Positions 8,242 through 16,928 of a stretch of DNA of 64,000 nt are shown here, piece after piece. Both the position numbers and the translations under genes were made by a program. This DNA comes from Actinoplanes couchii (GTDB lineage: Bacteria; Actinomycetota; Actinomycetes; Mycobacteriales; Micromonosporaceae): assembly GCF_016862075.1 (NCBI RefSeq), contig NZ_BOMG01000094.1, positions 62,001 to 126,000 on the forward strand, read 5' to 3'. Within the stretch, counting starts at the first letter, position 1, and each line of letters begins with the position of its first letter. The notes below the pieces were generated by a model. It was not told where the DNA came from and did not search any database. It saw only the letters and a program-made list of their open reading frames with translations.

Positions 8242-9861
8242 ATGATCATCGGTGTACCGAGGGATCCGGACCCGGGCGAGCGCCGGGTGGCGGCCACGCC
8301 CACGACCGTCACACAGCTCGTCAAGCTGGGATATCAGGTAGTCGTCGAGCCCGGTGCGGGTGCCGCGGCCTCGTTCTCCGACGAGGCCTACGCGAACGCC
8401 GGCGCCACCGTCGGTGACCCCCTGGCCGCCGACATCGTATTCGTGATCAACCCACCACCGGTCGCACAGCGTGACAGACTCGCCAAGGGCACCACGCTCG
8501 TCGGCATGCTCGGCCCACGCCTGGATCCCGAGCTGGTCGAGGATTTATCGCGCCGCCCGATCACCGCTCTGTCGATGGACGCGGTGCCGCGGATCTCCCG
8601 GGCCCAGTCGCTCGACGTGCTCTCCTCGATGGCCAACATCGCCGGATACCGGGCCGTGATCGAGGCGGCCCACGCGTTCGGGCGGTTCTTCACCGGGCAG
8701 ATCACCGCCGCGGGCAAGGTCCCGCCGGCCAAGGTGCTGGTCGCCGGGGCGGGCGTGGCCGGACTGGCCGCCATCGGCACGGCCGGGAGCCTGGGAGCGG
8801 TGGTCCGCGCCACCGACCCCCGCCCCGAGGTCGCCGACCAGGTCCGGTCGCTGGGCGGGGAGTACCTGTCGATCGCATCGGCCGACGTCGAGGTCTCGTC
8901 CACCGGCTACGCCAAGGAGATGTCGGAGGACTACAACGAACGAGCCGCCCGGCTGTACGCGGGACAGGCCACCGAGGTCGACATCATCATCACCACCGCG
9001 CTCATCCCGGGGAAGCCGGCCCCACGGCTGATCACCGCCGAGATGGTCGCCACCATGCGGCCGGGCAGCGTGATCGTCGACATGGCAGCCGCCAACGGGG
9101 GCAACGTCGAGGGCGCCGTGCCGGGCGAGGTCGTGGTGACCGCCGGCGGGGTGACGATCATCGGGTACACCGACATGGCCGGGCGTCTTCCGGCACAGGC
9201 GTCCCAGCTGTACGGCACCAACCTCGTGAACCTGATGAAGCTGATGACCCCGGCCAAGGACGGCCAGCTCGTCCTGGATTTCGAGGACGTGGTCCAGCGC
9301 GGGATCACGGTGGTGCGGGAGGGGGAGCTGACATGGCCCCCACCGCCGGTGGCGGTGTCCGCCGCGCCGTCCGCGCCCGCCGCGCCCGGTTCCGCGTCCG
9401 GCGTGCTCTCCGCGGCTGGCCCCGATCATCATGTCACGAAAAATGGAGAAAAATCGGGCAAGGGGAAGACGGCTGGGGCTGGGGCGGGTGTGAGGAACGG
9501 GAATGCGGCCGGGCGGCGCCGGATCACCCCGTTGACCGCCGTCGGTGCGGGAGCGGCCACCCTGTTCCTGCTCACCGCCTTCTCGCCGGCCGCGCTGCGC
9601 GGGCACCTCACCGTGTTCGCGCTGGCGATCGTCATCGGGTACTACGTGATCGGCAAGGTTCACCACGCTCTGCACACGCCACTGATGTCGGTCACCAACG
9701 CCATCAGCGGCATCATCGTGGTCGGCGCCGTGCTACAGCTCGGTGGCGAGCAGAACCTGATCACCGTGCTGTCCTGTGTCGCGATCCTGCTGGCCAGCAT
9801 CAACGTCTTCGGTGGATTCGCGGTCACCCGCCGCATGCTCGCCATGTTCTCGAGGAGCTGA
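8242..9861 (+). CDS. pntA: NAD(P) transhydrogenase alpha subunit (domain I plus membrane part)
   Basis: Proton-translocating transhydrogenase subunit that couples hydride transfer between NADH and NADP to the membrane potential. Residues 1-about 365 are domain I, with the NAD-binding Rossmann signature VLVAGAGVAGLAAIG and the conserved domain-I stretches VPRDPDPGERRVAATP and GYTDMAGRLPAQ. A low-complexity Ala/Pro/Gly/Lys linker (about 365-425) leads to three to four membrane helices (ending FGGFAVTRRMLAMF). The subunit is therefore fused, unlike the split alpha-1/alpha-2 arrangement found in some bacteria. GAGGAG precedes the ATG. pntB starts 6 bp after the stop. Confidence 0.95.
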   Translation: MIIGVPRDPDPGERRVAATPTTVTQLVKLGYQVVVEPGAGAAASFSDEAYANAGATVGDPLAADIVFVINPPPVAQRDRLAKGTTLVGMLGPRLDPELVEDLSRRPITALSMDAVPRISRAQSLDVLSSMANIAGYRAVIEAAHAFGRFFTGQITAAGKVPPAKVLVAGAGVAGLAAIGTAGSLGAVVRATDPRPEVADQVRSLGGEYLSIASADVEVSSTGYAKEMSEDYNERAARLYAGQATEVDIIITTALIPGKPAPRLITAEMVATMRPGSVIVDMAAANGGNVEGAVPGEVVVTAGGVTIIGYTDMAGRLPAQASQLYGTNLVNLMKLMTPAKDGQLVLDFEDVVQRGITVVREGELTWPPPPVAVSAAPSAPAAPGSASGVLSAAGPDHHVTKNGEKSGKGKTAGAGAGVRNGNAAGRRRITPLTAVGAGAATLFLLTAFSPAALRGHLTVFALAIVIGYYVIGKVHHALHTPLMSVTNAISGIIVVGAVLQLGGEQNLITVLSCVAILLASINVFGGFAVTRRMLAMFSRS

Positions 9862-9867
9862 CCGGAC

Positions 9868-11307
9868 ATGACCATCGGAACAGCGGCGCAGGCCGCGTAC
9901 ATCGTCGCCGCGCTGCTCTTCATCCTGGCTCTGGCGGGACTGTCCCGGCACGAGACGGCACGCTCCGGCAACACGTTCGGCATCGCGGGCATGGCCCTCG
10001 CCCTGCTCGCCACGGTCGGCCTGGCGATCGACGGCTCGATCAGCGGGATCAACCTGGCGCTGCTGCTGGCGGCGACCGTGGTGGGTGCGGCGATCGGGCT
10101 GCACCGGGCGGCGAAGGTCGAGATGACCGGCATGCCGGAGCTGATCGCGCTGCTGCACAGCTTCGTCGGACTGGCCGCGGTGCTGGTCGGCTGGAACGGG
10201 TACCTGCACGTCGAGGCGCACCCGGACGGCGGCGAGGCTCGTGACCTGCACTTCGAAGGCATGCTCGGCATCCACAGCGCCGAGGTGTTCATCGGGGTCT
10301 TCATCGGCGCGGTCACCTTCACCGGCTCGATCGTGGCGTACCTCAAGCTCTCCGCGAAGATCAAGTCGCGCCCGCTGACCCTGCCCGGCAAGAACCTGCT
10401 CAACGTCGGCGCGCTGGCCGCGTTCGTACTGCTGACCGTGGGTTTTGTGATGCGCCCCGAGCTGTGGATGCTGATCCTGGTCACCGCGATCGCCCTGGCC
10501 CTGGGCTGGCACCTGGTCGCCTCGATCGGCGGCGGTGACATGCCGGTGGTGGTGTCGATGCTGAACAGCTACTCCGGCTGGGCCGCCGCGGCCGCCGGGT
10601 TCCTGCTGGAGAACGACCTGCTCATCGTCACCGGCGCGCTGGTCGGATCGTCCGGCGCCTACCTGTCGTACATCATGTGCAAGGCGATGAACCGGTCCTT
10701 CCTGTCGGTGATCGCCGGCGGTTTCGGCATCGAGGCGGGACCGGCCGACGACCGGGAGTACGGCGAGCACCGGGAGATCGACGCCGAGGGGGTGGCGGAG
10801 CTGCTCGGTGACGCCGGCACGGTGATCATCACGCCGGGGTACGGGATGGCGGTGGCCCAGGCGCAGTACGGGGTCGCCGAACTGACCCGCACGCTGCGCG
10901 ATCGTGGCGTGAACGTCCGGTTCGGCATCCACCCGGTCGCCGGCCGCCTCCCCGGTCACATGAACGTGCTGCTCGCCGAGGCCCGCGTCCCGTACGACGT
11001 GGTCCTGGAGATGGACGAGATCAACGACGACTTCGCCGGTACGTCGGTGGTGCTGGTGATCGGCGCCAACGACACCGTCAACCCGGCCGCCCTCGACGAC
11101 CCGTCCAGCCCGATCGCGGGCATGCCGGTCCTGACGGTGTGGGAGGCCGACCACGTGATCGTCTTCAAGCGCTCGATGGCGTCCGGTTACGCCGGCGTAC
11201 AGAATCCGCTGTTCTTCAAGGAGAACACCACGATGTTGTTCGGCGACGCCAAGGACCGCGTCGAGGACATCCTGCGCGCGGTCGCGGCCCTGCAACCCAC
11301 CCGGTGA
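9868..11307 (+). CDS. pntB: NAD(P) transhydrogenase beta subunit
   Basis: 479 residues, the usual length. The N-terminal half has about eight to nine membrane helices forming the proton path (LIALLHSFVGLAAVLVGWNG is a conserved PntB stretch). The C-terminal domain III binds NADP(H): GYGMAVAQAQ, GRLPGHMNVLLAEA, and VVLVIGANDTVNPAA are the canonical NADP-site motifs. It sits 6 bp after pntA, so the two form an operon. A strong terminator follows. Confidence 0.96.
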   Translation: MTIGTAAQAAYIVAALLFILALAGLSRHETARSGNTFGIAGMALALLATVGLAIDGSISGINLALLLAATVVGAAIGLHRAAKVEMTGMPELIALLHSFVGLAAVLVGWNGYLHVEAHPDGGEARDLHFEGMLGIHSAEVFIGVFIGAVTFTGSIVAYLKLSAKIKSRPLTLPGKNLLNVGALAAFVLLTVGFVMRPELWMLILVTAIALALGWHLVASIGGGDMPVVVSMLNSYSGWAAAAAGFLLENDLLIVTGALVGSSGAYLSYIMCKAMNRSFLSVIAGGFGIEAGPADDREYGEHREIDAEGVAELLGDAGTVIITPGYGMAVAQAQYGVAELTRTLRDRGVNVRFGIHPVAGRLPGHMNVLLAEARVPYDVVLEMDEINDDFAGTSVVLVIGANDTVNPAALDDPSSPIAGMPVLTVWEADHVIVFKRSMASGYAGVQNPLFFKENTTMLFGDAKDRVEDILRAVAALQPTR

Positions 11308-11311
11308 CGCA

Positions 11312-11352
11312 GTGATGGCCCCAGCCGCAGGGGGATCGGCTGGGGCCATCAC
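11312..11352. terminator. terminator between pntB and CAP gene
   Basis: Perfect 16-bp stem GTGATGGCCCCAGCCG / CGGCTGGGGCCATCAC with a 9-base loop, between convergent genes. It probably acts on both transcripts. Confidence 0.88.
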
Positions 11353-11376
11353 ATTCCGGGGGGAAACTCAGAAACC

Positions 11377-11877
11377 TCAGAAACCGAAGTCCTGGGTGTA
11401 GTAGGGGGCGCCGCTGTCGGCGAAGACCACGCCCACGCCGACGCTCTTCGACGCGCAGTTCATGATGTTGGTGCGGTGACCCGGGCTGTTCATCCAGCCG
11501 TCGACCACGTCCGCGGCGGTGCGGTAACCCCAGGCGATGTTCTCCGCCGACGGCTGGGCGTAACCGGTGGCCTTGACCCGGGCGGCGAACTTCGACCCGC
11601 CACGACCGGTGTGCGAGAACGTCCCGGTCTGCGCCATGTACCCGCTGTGCTCGCGGGCAGCCTCGGTGAGCTGCGCGTTCGCCTTCAGGGGCGAGCAGCC
11701 GCCCTTGGCCCGCTCGTCGTTGATCAGGTCGTTGATCTCGTTCTGCAGCGCCTGCTCGGAAACCGAGGCGGTAGCCGTCGCAGCCTGCGCGGGAGAGCTC
11801 ATCATCGTGGCGGCGCCGAGAGCGACGACCGGGGCGAGGAGGGCGGTCACGGCGAGGCGGCGAAGGAACTGGCGCAA
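11377..11877 (-). CDS. secreted CAP/SCP-domain protein
   Basis: 166-residue protein with a signal peptide (MRQFLRRLAV to SSPAQAA) and one CAP (cysteine-rich secretory / YkwD-like) domain. Family motifs present are CSPLKANAQLTEAAREHS, FSHTGRGG, AENIAWGY and WMNSPGHRTNIMN. The metal-site His and Glu positions are kept, and two Cys may pair. The molecular role of bacterial CAP proteins is mostly unknown; cell-envelope functions are usual. The TTG at 11877 is chosen because GAGG lies 8 bases upstream and the signal peptide begins directly there. The longer in-frame ORF would encode the untranslated leader. Confidence 0.88.
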   Translation of the reverse strand: MRQFLRRLAVTALLAPVVALGAATMMSSPAQAATATASVSEQALQNEINDLINDERAKGGCSPLKANAQLTEAAREHSGYMAQTGTFSHTGRGGSKFAARVKATGYAQPSAENIAWGYRTAADVVDGWMNSPGHRTNIMNCASKSVGVGVVFADSGAPYYTQDFGF

Positions 11878-12030
11878 GAAGTCATCCTCTGTTCGGTGTT
11901 CCCGCGGCGTTGCGGGCTCACCTTTGACTTCGGCGACGCCCGGGCCGACTGGATGGCAGATGCGGAGTGCCCCGGTCGCGAAACGGTTGCGAGCTCTCGG
12001 GGTGTACCGTGCCTCCGGCAGACATAGATA
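11878..12030 (-). promoter_or_regulatory. long structured 5' leader of the CAP gene
   Basis: About 150 bases separate an AT-rich promoter-like patch (12020-12045) from the CAP start. The leader contains a CCCGC-AACGCC-GCGGG hairpin near the gene, plus GGTGAGCC and CCGAAGTCA segments. Actinobacterial cell-wall-associated genes often carry c-di-AMP (ydaO) riboswitches in such a position, and a few ydaO-like segments can be read here, but I cannot fold it with confidence. It is recorded as a candidate only. Confidence 0.25.
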
Positions 12031-12056
12031 AACATTAAAGACAATTTGGAGTACGG

Positions 12057-12854
12057 GTGGGGGACGGCACCGGAAAAGCGGACCAGCGAGCCGAATCGTT
12101 GCGACGGATGTTTCCCCAGCGACCACCGGCCACTGCGCCGGCGCTTCCAAAGCCGGTGGAGCAGTCACCCCAGCGCCGGCGGAGGTGGCCGATCGTGACC
12201 GGAGTGGTCGCGCTGCTGGCCGTGGCCGGTGTGGCGGGAGCGTTCAGCCTGCGCAAGCCGGGGGAGGCGGGCGTACCACAGGTGCAGATCGGGCAGAGTT
12301 TCCCAGCGGTCCTGCCACCGTCGTTCGACGTGGTAGCCCCGGATCCGGCCCCGTCCGCCCCGCGGGAATCGAAGGCCCCGTCGCTCACCGCGCGGCCGAC
12401 ACAGAGCCGGGTCGCCTCGGAGCGCACCCCGCAGCGGTCGACGAAGACGGCCGCCCCGACGGCGACCGGCCGTGCGGACGGCCCGATCACCGCCTTCTCG
12501 GCCTGCTCCGACGGTAGGTCGGTGATCTTCGCGGCGACCTTCGCCGAGGGCTTCGAGTACCACCACGTCTTCATCGACGCGGACGGCGACGCCTCGACCG
12601 GCTACAAGATCGACGAGGTGACCGGCGGTTTCGGCGCCGACTACCTGCTGGAGAACGAGTACTTCTACAAGTCCACCGGCCGGGACTGGGCCTGGCGCGA
12701 GATGGACGGGGCGAGCCCGCTGCAGTCCAGCTCGGGCGGCACCTACCGGTGGAAGCTCCGGGCCGACTACGCCGGTGTCCGCGCCGTCTTCAACGGCTCC
12801 GACGGCGCCGACACCGAGATCTTCTCCGCGACGACGCCGGTCGCCACCTGCTGA
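12057..12854 (+). CDS. single-pass membrane protein with extracytoplasmic domain
   Basis: 265 residues. A cytoplasmic Arg-rich N-terminus (RRRRWP) precedes one helix (IVTGVVALLAVAGVAGAFSL). A Pro/Ser/Thr-rich spacer of about 80 residues leads to a globular domain of about 120 residues with FIDADGDASTGYKI, which looks like a Ca-binding or DOMON/CBM9-like beta-sandwich. Two Cys bracket the domain (SACSDG and the C-terminal ATC). The GTG at 12057 has GGAG 7 bases upstream. It is divergent from the CAP gene and shares its AT-rich promoter region. The function is unknown. Confidence 0.78.
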   Translation: MGDGTGKADQRAESLRRMFPQRPPATAPALPKPVEQSPQRRRRWPIVTGVVALLAVAGVAGAFSLRKPGEAGVPQVQIGQSFPAVLPPSFDVVAPDPAPSAPRESKAPSLTARPTQSRVASERTPQRSTKTAAPTATGRADGPITAFSACSDGRSVIFAATFAEGFEYHHVFIDADGDASTGYKIDEVTGGFGADYLLENEYFYKSTGRDWAWREMDGASPLQSSSGGTYRWKLRADYAGVRAVFNGSDGADTEIFSATTPVATC

Positions 12855-12865
12855 TCCCGGTCCCG

Positions 12866-12902
12866 GCGCGGTGAGTTCCGGATCGAGGGGAACTCACCGC
12901 GC
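12866..12902. terminator. bidirectional terminator
   Basis: Perfect 14-bp stem GCGCGGTGAGTTCC / GGAACTCACCGCGC with a 9-base loop. It lies between the convergent 12854 and 12914 gene ends. Confidence 0.85.
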
Positions 12903-12913
12903 GCGGGCGTGGC

Positions 12914-13969
12914 TCAGGAGGCGGACGGCGCCGGGTTCGTGACCCGGACCACCGGAGTGGCGGGGTCGCCGTCGGCGGCGGCGGCCAGCTGGGGCACCAG
13001 GTTGTCGATCAGGTAGGGCAGGCTCAGCGCGGAGATGAACGACGTCGCGCCGCTGAGCTCCTCACCGGTCTCCAGGAAGATGTCCCGGCCCTCGGTCTTG
13101 ACCTTCAGTTTGGCGTACAGCGGGTCGGCCTGGATCTTGGTCTTCTCGGTGTCGTACTTGTCGACCAGCCAGACGATCGCGCCGACGTCGAGCAGGTCGG
13201 TGCGCTCCTTGCTGAGGCTGACCCCGAACTCCTTGCCGGTCAGCTCGTCCAGCCCCGGCGGCAGGCTGAACCCGAGATCGGTCAGCAGGCGGCCGCGCGG
13301 GTCCTGGCTGCCGTAGACGTAGTAGCCCTCGTACTGGGCGGCGACCACCGCGGTCTGCCCGGCGAACTGCGGGTTGGCGGCCTTGGCGGCCGCGACCTTG
13401 CCCTCGACGTCGGTGACGACCTTCTCGGCGGCGGCGGTCCGGCCGACCGCCTTGCCGACGGTCCGGATGTTGTCCTGCCAGCTGATGCCCCAGTCGATGC
13501 CGCCCTTGGGCTGCGCGATCGTCGGTGCGATCTTCGACAGGGTGTCGTAGTCGGCCTGGGTGATGCCGGAGTAGAGCCCGATGATCAGGTCGGGGCGCTG
13601 GGCGGCGATCTTCTCGAACTGGTAGCCGTCGGTGTTGGTGAGCACGACCGGCTTCTCCGCCGCGCCGAGTTCGTCCTGGGCCCAGGGCCAGATCGCGCCC
13701 GGGTACTCGCCGAACCACTCGGTGGTCGCGACCGGCACGATGCCCAGCGCGAGCAGCGAGTCCTGTTCGGTCAGCCCGGCCACCAGGATCCGCTTCGGCT
13801 CGGCCTTCACCTCGGTGGTGCCGTACTTGTGCTCGATGGACACCGGGAAGCTGTCGGTGGCGCCCCCGGTCGCGGCCGGAGCGGCCGTTTCCGCACTGCC
13901 GCCGCTGTTGCCGCAGGCTCCGATCAGGAGCACGGCCGCGGCCGCTGCTATCGCGCTGGTCAGGCGCAT
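12914..13969 (-). CDS. siderophore/iron ABC transporter substrate-binding lipoprotein
   Basis: 351-residue FecB/FepB-type periplasmic-binding-fold protein. A lipoprotein signal with lipobox LIGAC is followed by a Gly/Ala spacer. The binding domain starts with the typical PVSIEHKYGTTEV and KRILVAGLTEQDSLLALGIVP, and later has RPDLIIGLYSGITQADYDTLSKIAP. It delivers ferric-siderophore to the permeases encoded divergently at 14045-16101. The shared 75-bp promoter contains a DtxR/IdeR-like box, so both arms are probably iron-repressed. Confidence 0.93.
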   Translation of the reverse strand: MRLTSAIAAAAAVLLIGACGNSGGSAETAAPAATGGATDSFPVSIEHKYGTTEVKAEPKRILVAGLTEQDSLLALGIVPVATTEWFGEYPGAIWPWAQDELGAAEKPVVLTNTDGYQFEKIAAQRPDLIIGLYSGITQADYDTLSKIAPTIAQPKGGIDWGISWQDNIRTVGKAVGRTAAAEKVVTDVEGKVAAAKAANPQFAGQTAVVAAQYEGYYVYGSQDPRGRLLTDLGFSLPPGLDELTGKEFGVSLSKERTDLLDVGAIVWLVDKYDTEKTKIQADPLYAKLKVKTEGRDIFLETGEELSGATSFISALSLPYLIDNLVPQLAAAADGDPATPVVRVTNPAPSAS

Positions 13970-14006
13970 ATCGTGATCCCCTCGTCGATATTGATCAAGC
14001 GAGATA

Positions 14007-14025
14007 GTAGGTTAGCCTCACCTTA
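14007..14025. promoter_or_regulatory. DtxR/IdeR-type iron box
   Basis: GTAGGTTAGCCTCACCTTA matches the actinobacterial iron-box consensus TTAGGTTAGGCTAACCTAA at 15 of 19 positions. It lies between the divergent substrate-binding and permease genes, 20 bp from the ATG of the first permease. Fe(II)-DtxR/IdeR repression of both directions is the expected role. Confidence 0.85.
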
Positions 14026-14044
14026 TCCGCTGTGAAGGGGTCTC

Positions 14045-15052
14045 ATGAGTACGGAAACCGTGCGCCGGCAGAGGCTCAGTGCCCTCGGCGTCACCATCGC
14101 CGTGCTCCTGCTCGCTGTCACCCTCAGCCTCGCCGTCGGCAGCCGCACCGTGCCGCCGGCCGACGTGTGGCGGGTCCTCTGGTCCCCGGACGACACCGTC
14201 GCCACCGACATCGTTCTCGGGCTGCGCCTGCCCCGGACCCTGCTCGGCATCGAGGTCGGCGCCGCCCTCGGCCTGGCCGGCGCCCTGATGCAGGCCCTCA
14301 CCCGCAACCCGCTGGCCGAACCGGGCCTGCTCGGCGTCAACCTCGGCGCCTCCACCGCGGTCGTCGTCGCCATCGGTTTCCTCGGCGTCTCCACCACCGG
14401 CGGTTACGTCTGGTTCGCCTTCGCCGGCGCCGCGGTCACCGCCGCCGCGGTGTTCGCCGTCGGTGGCTCCGGCCGCAACGCGACTCCGGAACGACAGGTC
14501 CTCGCCGGGGTGTCGCTGACCGCCGTGATGGGCGCCTTCGTCTGGGCGGTCCTGGTCACCCAGCCCGAGACGTTCGACAGGTACCGGTTCTGGGACGTCG
14601 GCTCGCTCGCCGACCGGGACTCCGGCACGGTCACTCAGATCACCCCGTTCCTGCTGGCCGGCGTGGTGCTCGCGCTGTCGCTGGGCCGCCGCCTCAACAT
14701 GCTCGGGCTCGGCGACGAGGCGGCCGTCGCGCTCGGCGCCCACCCGGGCCGCACCCGGCTGCTCGGCATCGTCGCGATCACCCTGCTCTGCGGGGCCGCC
14801 ACCGCCGCGGTCGGCCCGATCTGGTTCCTCGGACTGGCCGTTCCGTATGTCGCCCGCCTGCTCACCGGCCCCGACAACCGCTGGGTGCTGACGTATTCGC
14901 TGCTGGTCGGCCCGTCGGTGCTGCTGCTCGCCGACGTCGTCGGCCGGGTCGCCGTCGCCCCGTCGGAACTTCAGGTCGGCGTGGTCACCGCGTTCGCCGG
15001 AGCCCCGGTCTTCCTGATCCTGTGCCGCCGCCGACGGTTGGGGACGCTATGA
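14045..15052 (+). CDS. FecCD-family siderophore permease 1
   Basis: 335-residue permease of the BtuC/FecCD family with about nine to ten helices. Signature stretches are LRLPRTLLGIEVGAALGLAGALMQALTRNPLAEPGLLGVN near the N-terminal third and GPIWFLGLAVPYVARLL, the ATPase-contact region. It forms a heterodimeric channel with the next gene. The ATG at 14045 follows GAAGGGG. The 3' end overlaps the next start by 4 bases (ATGA), implying translational coupling. Confidence 0.95.
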   Translation: MSTETVRRQRLSALGVTIAVLLLAVTLSLAVGSRTVPPADVWRVLWSPDDTVATDIVLGLRLPRTLLGIEVGAALGLAGALMQALTRNPLAEPGLLGVNLGASTAVVVAIGFLGVSTTGGYVWFAFAGAAVTAAAVFAVGGSGRNATPERQVLAGVSLTAVMGAFVWAVLVTQPETFDRYRFWDVGSLADRDSGTVTQITPFLLAGVVLALSLGRRLNMLGLGDEAAVALGAHPGRTRLLGIVAITLLCGAATAAVGPIWFLGLAVPYVARLLTGPDNRWVLTYSLLVGPSVLLLADVVGRVAVAPSELQVGVVTAFAGAPVFLILCRRRRLGTL

Positions 15053-16101
15053 CAAGGGCGCGGACCACCACGAGGCTCGTAGTCCGCAAGGGGCCGATCG
15101 CGGTTCGGGTAGCCGTACGACCGCTGGCAGTGGGTTTGATCCTGATCCTGCTCGCGATGAGCGTCGGCATGGTCAACCTGGCCTCCGGCGACATCCCGCT
15201 GCCCTTCGCCGACGTGCTGCGCACCCTGATCGGGCAGGGCGACCCGGGCGCCGAGTTCATCGTGCTCGATCTGCGGCTGCCACGGGTCGCGGTCGGCCTG
15301 CTCGCCGGAGCGGCCCTCGGTGTCAGCGGCGCGGTCTTCCAGAGCCTGACCCGCAACCCGCTCGGCAGCCCCGACTTCGTCGGCCTGACCGTCGGCGCGG
15401 CCACCGGCGCCCTGCTCGCCATCCTGGTCTTCAACGCGAGCGGCCTGAGCGTGGCGGCCAGCGCCATCGTCGGCTGCATGATCACGTCGGTGCTGATCTA
15501 CCTGCTCGCGTTCCGTGACGGGGTCCAGCCGTTCCGCCTGATCCTGATGGGCATCGGCGTGTCCGCGCTGCTCGAGGCGTTCAATTCGTTCCTGATCCTG
15601 CGGGCCCGCATCGAGGACGCCGTCGAGGCGCAGGTGTGGCAGATCGGCAGCGTCGGCGGCCGGGACCTGCTGCACGTCGCCATCGTCGGCGTACCGCTGC
15701 TGGTGGTGCTGCCGTTGATCCTGCGCCTGGGCCGCAGCCTGACCATGATGCGTCTCGGTGACGAGACCGCCGCGCTGCAGGGTGTGCCGGTCGAACGCGA
15801 CCGGGCCCTGCTCGCCCTCGGCGCGGTGGTGCTGGCCGCCGCGTCGACGGCCGCCGCCGGCCCGGTCTCCTTCGTCGCGCTCGCCGCCCCGCACCTGGCC
15901 GCCCGGCTCAGCCGCGGCAGTGGCCCGGGGGTGCTGCCGGCCGCGGCGATGGGCGCGCTGCTGATGACCGGCAGCGACTGGGTGGCGCAGCGGATCCTGC
16001 CGGACCAGGACGTGCCGGTCGGGGTGGTGACGGCCGCCGTGGGTGGCGCCTATCTGACGTGGTTGCTGGTGGCCGAGTGGCGGCGGGGACGGAGAGGCTG
16101 A
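15049..16101 (+). CDS. FecCD-family siderophore permease 2
   Basis: 350 residues and homologous in layout to the preceding permease: LRLPRVAVGLLAGAALGVSG, FQSLTRNPLGSPDFVGL and GPVSFVALAAPHLAARL. The start at 15049 lies within the stop of permease 1. The reading frame is open well upstream, but that extension runs antiframe through permease 1 and is not used. An Arg-rich start (MTRARTTTRLVVRKG) precedes the first helix. Confidence 0.94.
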   Translation: MTRARTTTRLVVRKGPIAVRVAVRPLAVGLILILLAMSVGMVNLASGDIPLPFADVLRTLIGQGDPGAEFIVLDLRLPRVAVGLLAGAALGVSGAVFQSLTRNPLGSPDFVGLTVGAATGALLAILVFNASGLSVAASAIVGCMITSVLIYLLAFRDGVQPFRLILMGIGVSALLEAFNSFLILRARIEDAVEAQVWQIGSVGGRDLLHVAIVGVPLLVVLPLILRLGRSLTMMRLGDETAALQGVPVERDRALLALGAVVLAAASTAAAGPVSFVALAAPHLAARLSRGSGPGVLPAAAMGALLMTGSDWVAQRILPDQDVPVGVVTAAVGGAYLTWLLVAEWRRGRRG

Positions 16102-16928
16102 TGGACGGGCGACTTCAAGGGCAGAGGCTGACGCTGGCGTACGAGGAACGCACGGTCGCGGCGGACCTCGACGTGACCATCGCCGACGGATCGTTCACGG
16201 TCATCGTCGGGCCCAACGCGTGCGGCAAGTCGACGCTGCTCAAAGCGCTCGCCCGGGTCCTCAGACCGGTGACCGGCACGGTGTTGCTGGACGGGGCCGG
16301 GATCACCACGTACCACTCGAAGGAAGTGGCCCGTCGCCTCGGCATGCTGCCACAGCAGCCGGTGGTGCCGAACAGCATCGTGGTGGAGGACCTGGTCGCC
16401 CGCGGCCGGTACGCCCACCAGCGGATGCTGCGCCAGTGGTCGGCCGCCGACGAGGAGGCCGTCACCGAGGCGATGAGACTGACCGAGGTCAGCGAGCTGG
16501 CCGACCGGTTCGCCGAGGAACTGTCCGGCGGTCAGCGGCAGCGGGTCTGGCTGGCCATGGTGCTCGCCCAGCAGACCGGCATCCTGCTGCTCGACGAGCC
16601 GACCACGTTCCTCGACCTGGCCCACCAGTTCGACGTCCTGGACATCTGCGCCGACCTGCACGACCAGGGCCGCACCATCGTCGCGGTGCTGCACGACCTC
16701 AACCACGCCTGCCGGTACGCCACCGACCTGATCGTGATGAAGGCCGGCGCCGTGGTCGCCCAGGGGCCGCCCGGCGACGTGATGACCCCGGCGCTGGTCG
16801 AGGACGTCTTCGGGGTGCCCTGCCGGGTCATCCCCGACCCGGAGACCGGCACCCCGATGATCGTGCCCGGCGACCGGGCCCGCCGTCGTGGGCTCAGTTC
16901 TCCACTATCGGGGTCGGCGTCAGCGTGA
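16101..16928 (+). CDS. siderophore ABC transporter ATPase
   Basis: FepC/FecE-type ATPase that powers the permease pair. Walker A GPNACGKST, Q-loop LPQQPVVPN, signature LSGGQRQRVW, Walker B ILLLDEPTTFLDL and H-loop HDLNHA are all intact. The ATG at 16101 overlaps the previous stop by one base (TGATG) and has GGAGAGG upstream. An in-frame start at 16059 inside the permease is less likely. The last 35 bp overlap the convergent gene at 16894. Confidence 0.95.
   Translation: MDGRLQGQRLTLAYEERTVAADLDVTIADGSFTVIVGPNACGKSTLLKALARVLRPVTGTVLLDGAGITTYHSKEVARRLGMLPQQPVVPNSIVVEDLVARGRYAHQRMLRQWSAADEEAVTEAMRLTEVSELADRFAEELSGGQRQRVWLAMVLAQQTGILLLDEPTTFLDLAHQFDVLDICADLHDQGRTIVAVLHDLNHACRYATDLIVMKAGAVVAQGPPGDVMTPALVEDVFGVPCRVIPDPETGTPMIVPGDRARRRGLSSPLSGSASA

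Noticed and set aside
11878..12030. c-di-GMP-I (GEMM) riboswitch in the CAP leader
   Set aside because: The conserved GACGCAAAGCC core is missing.
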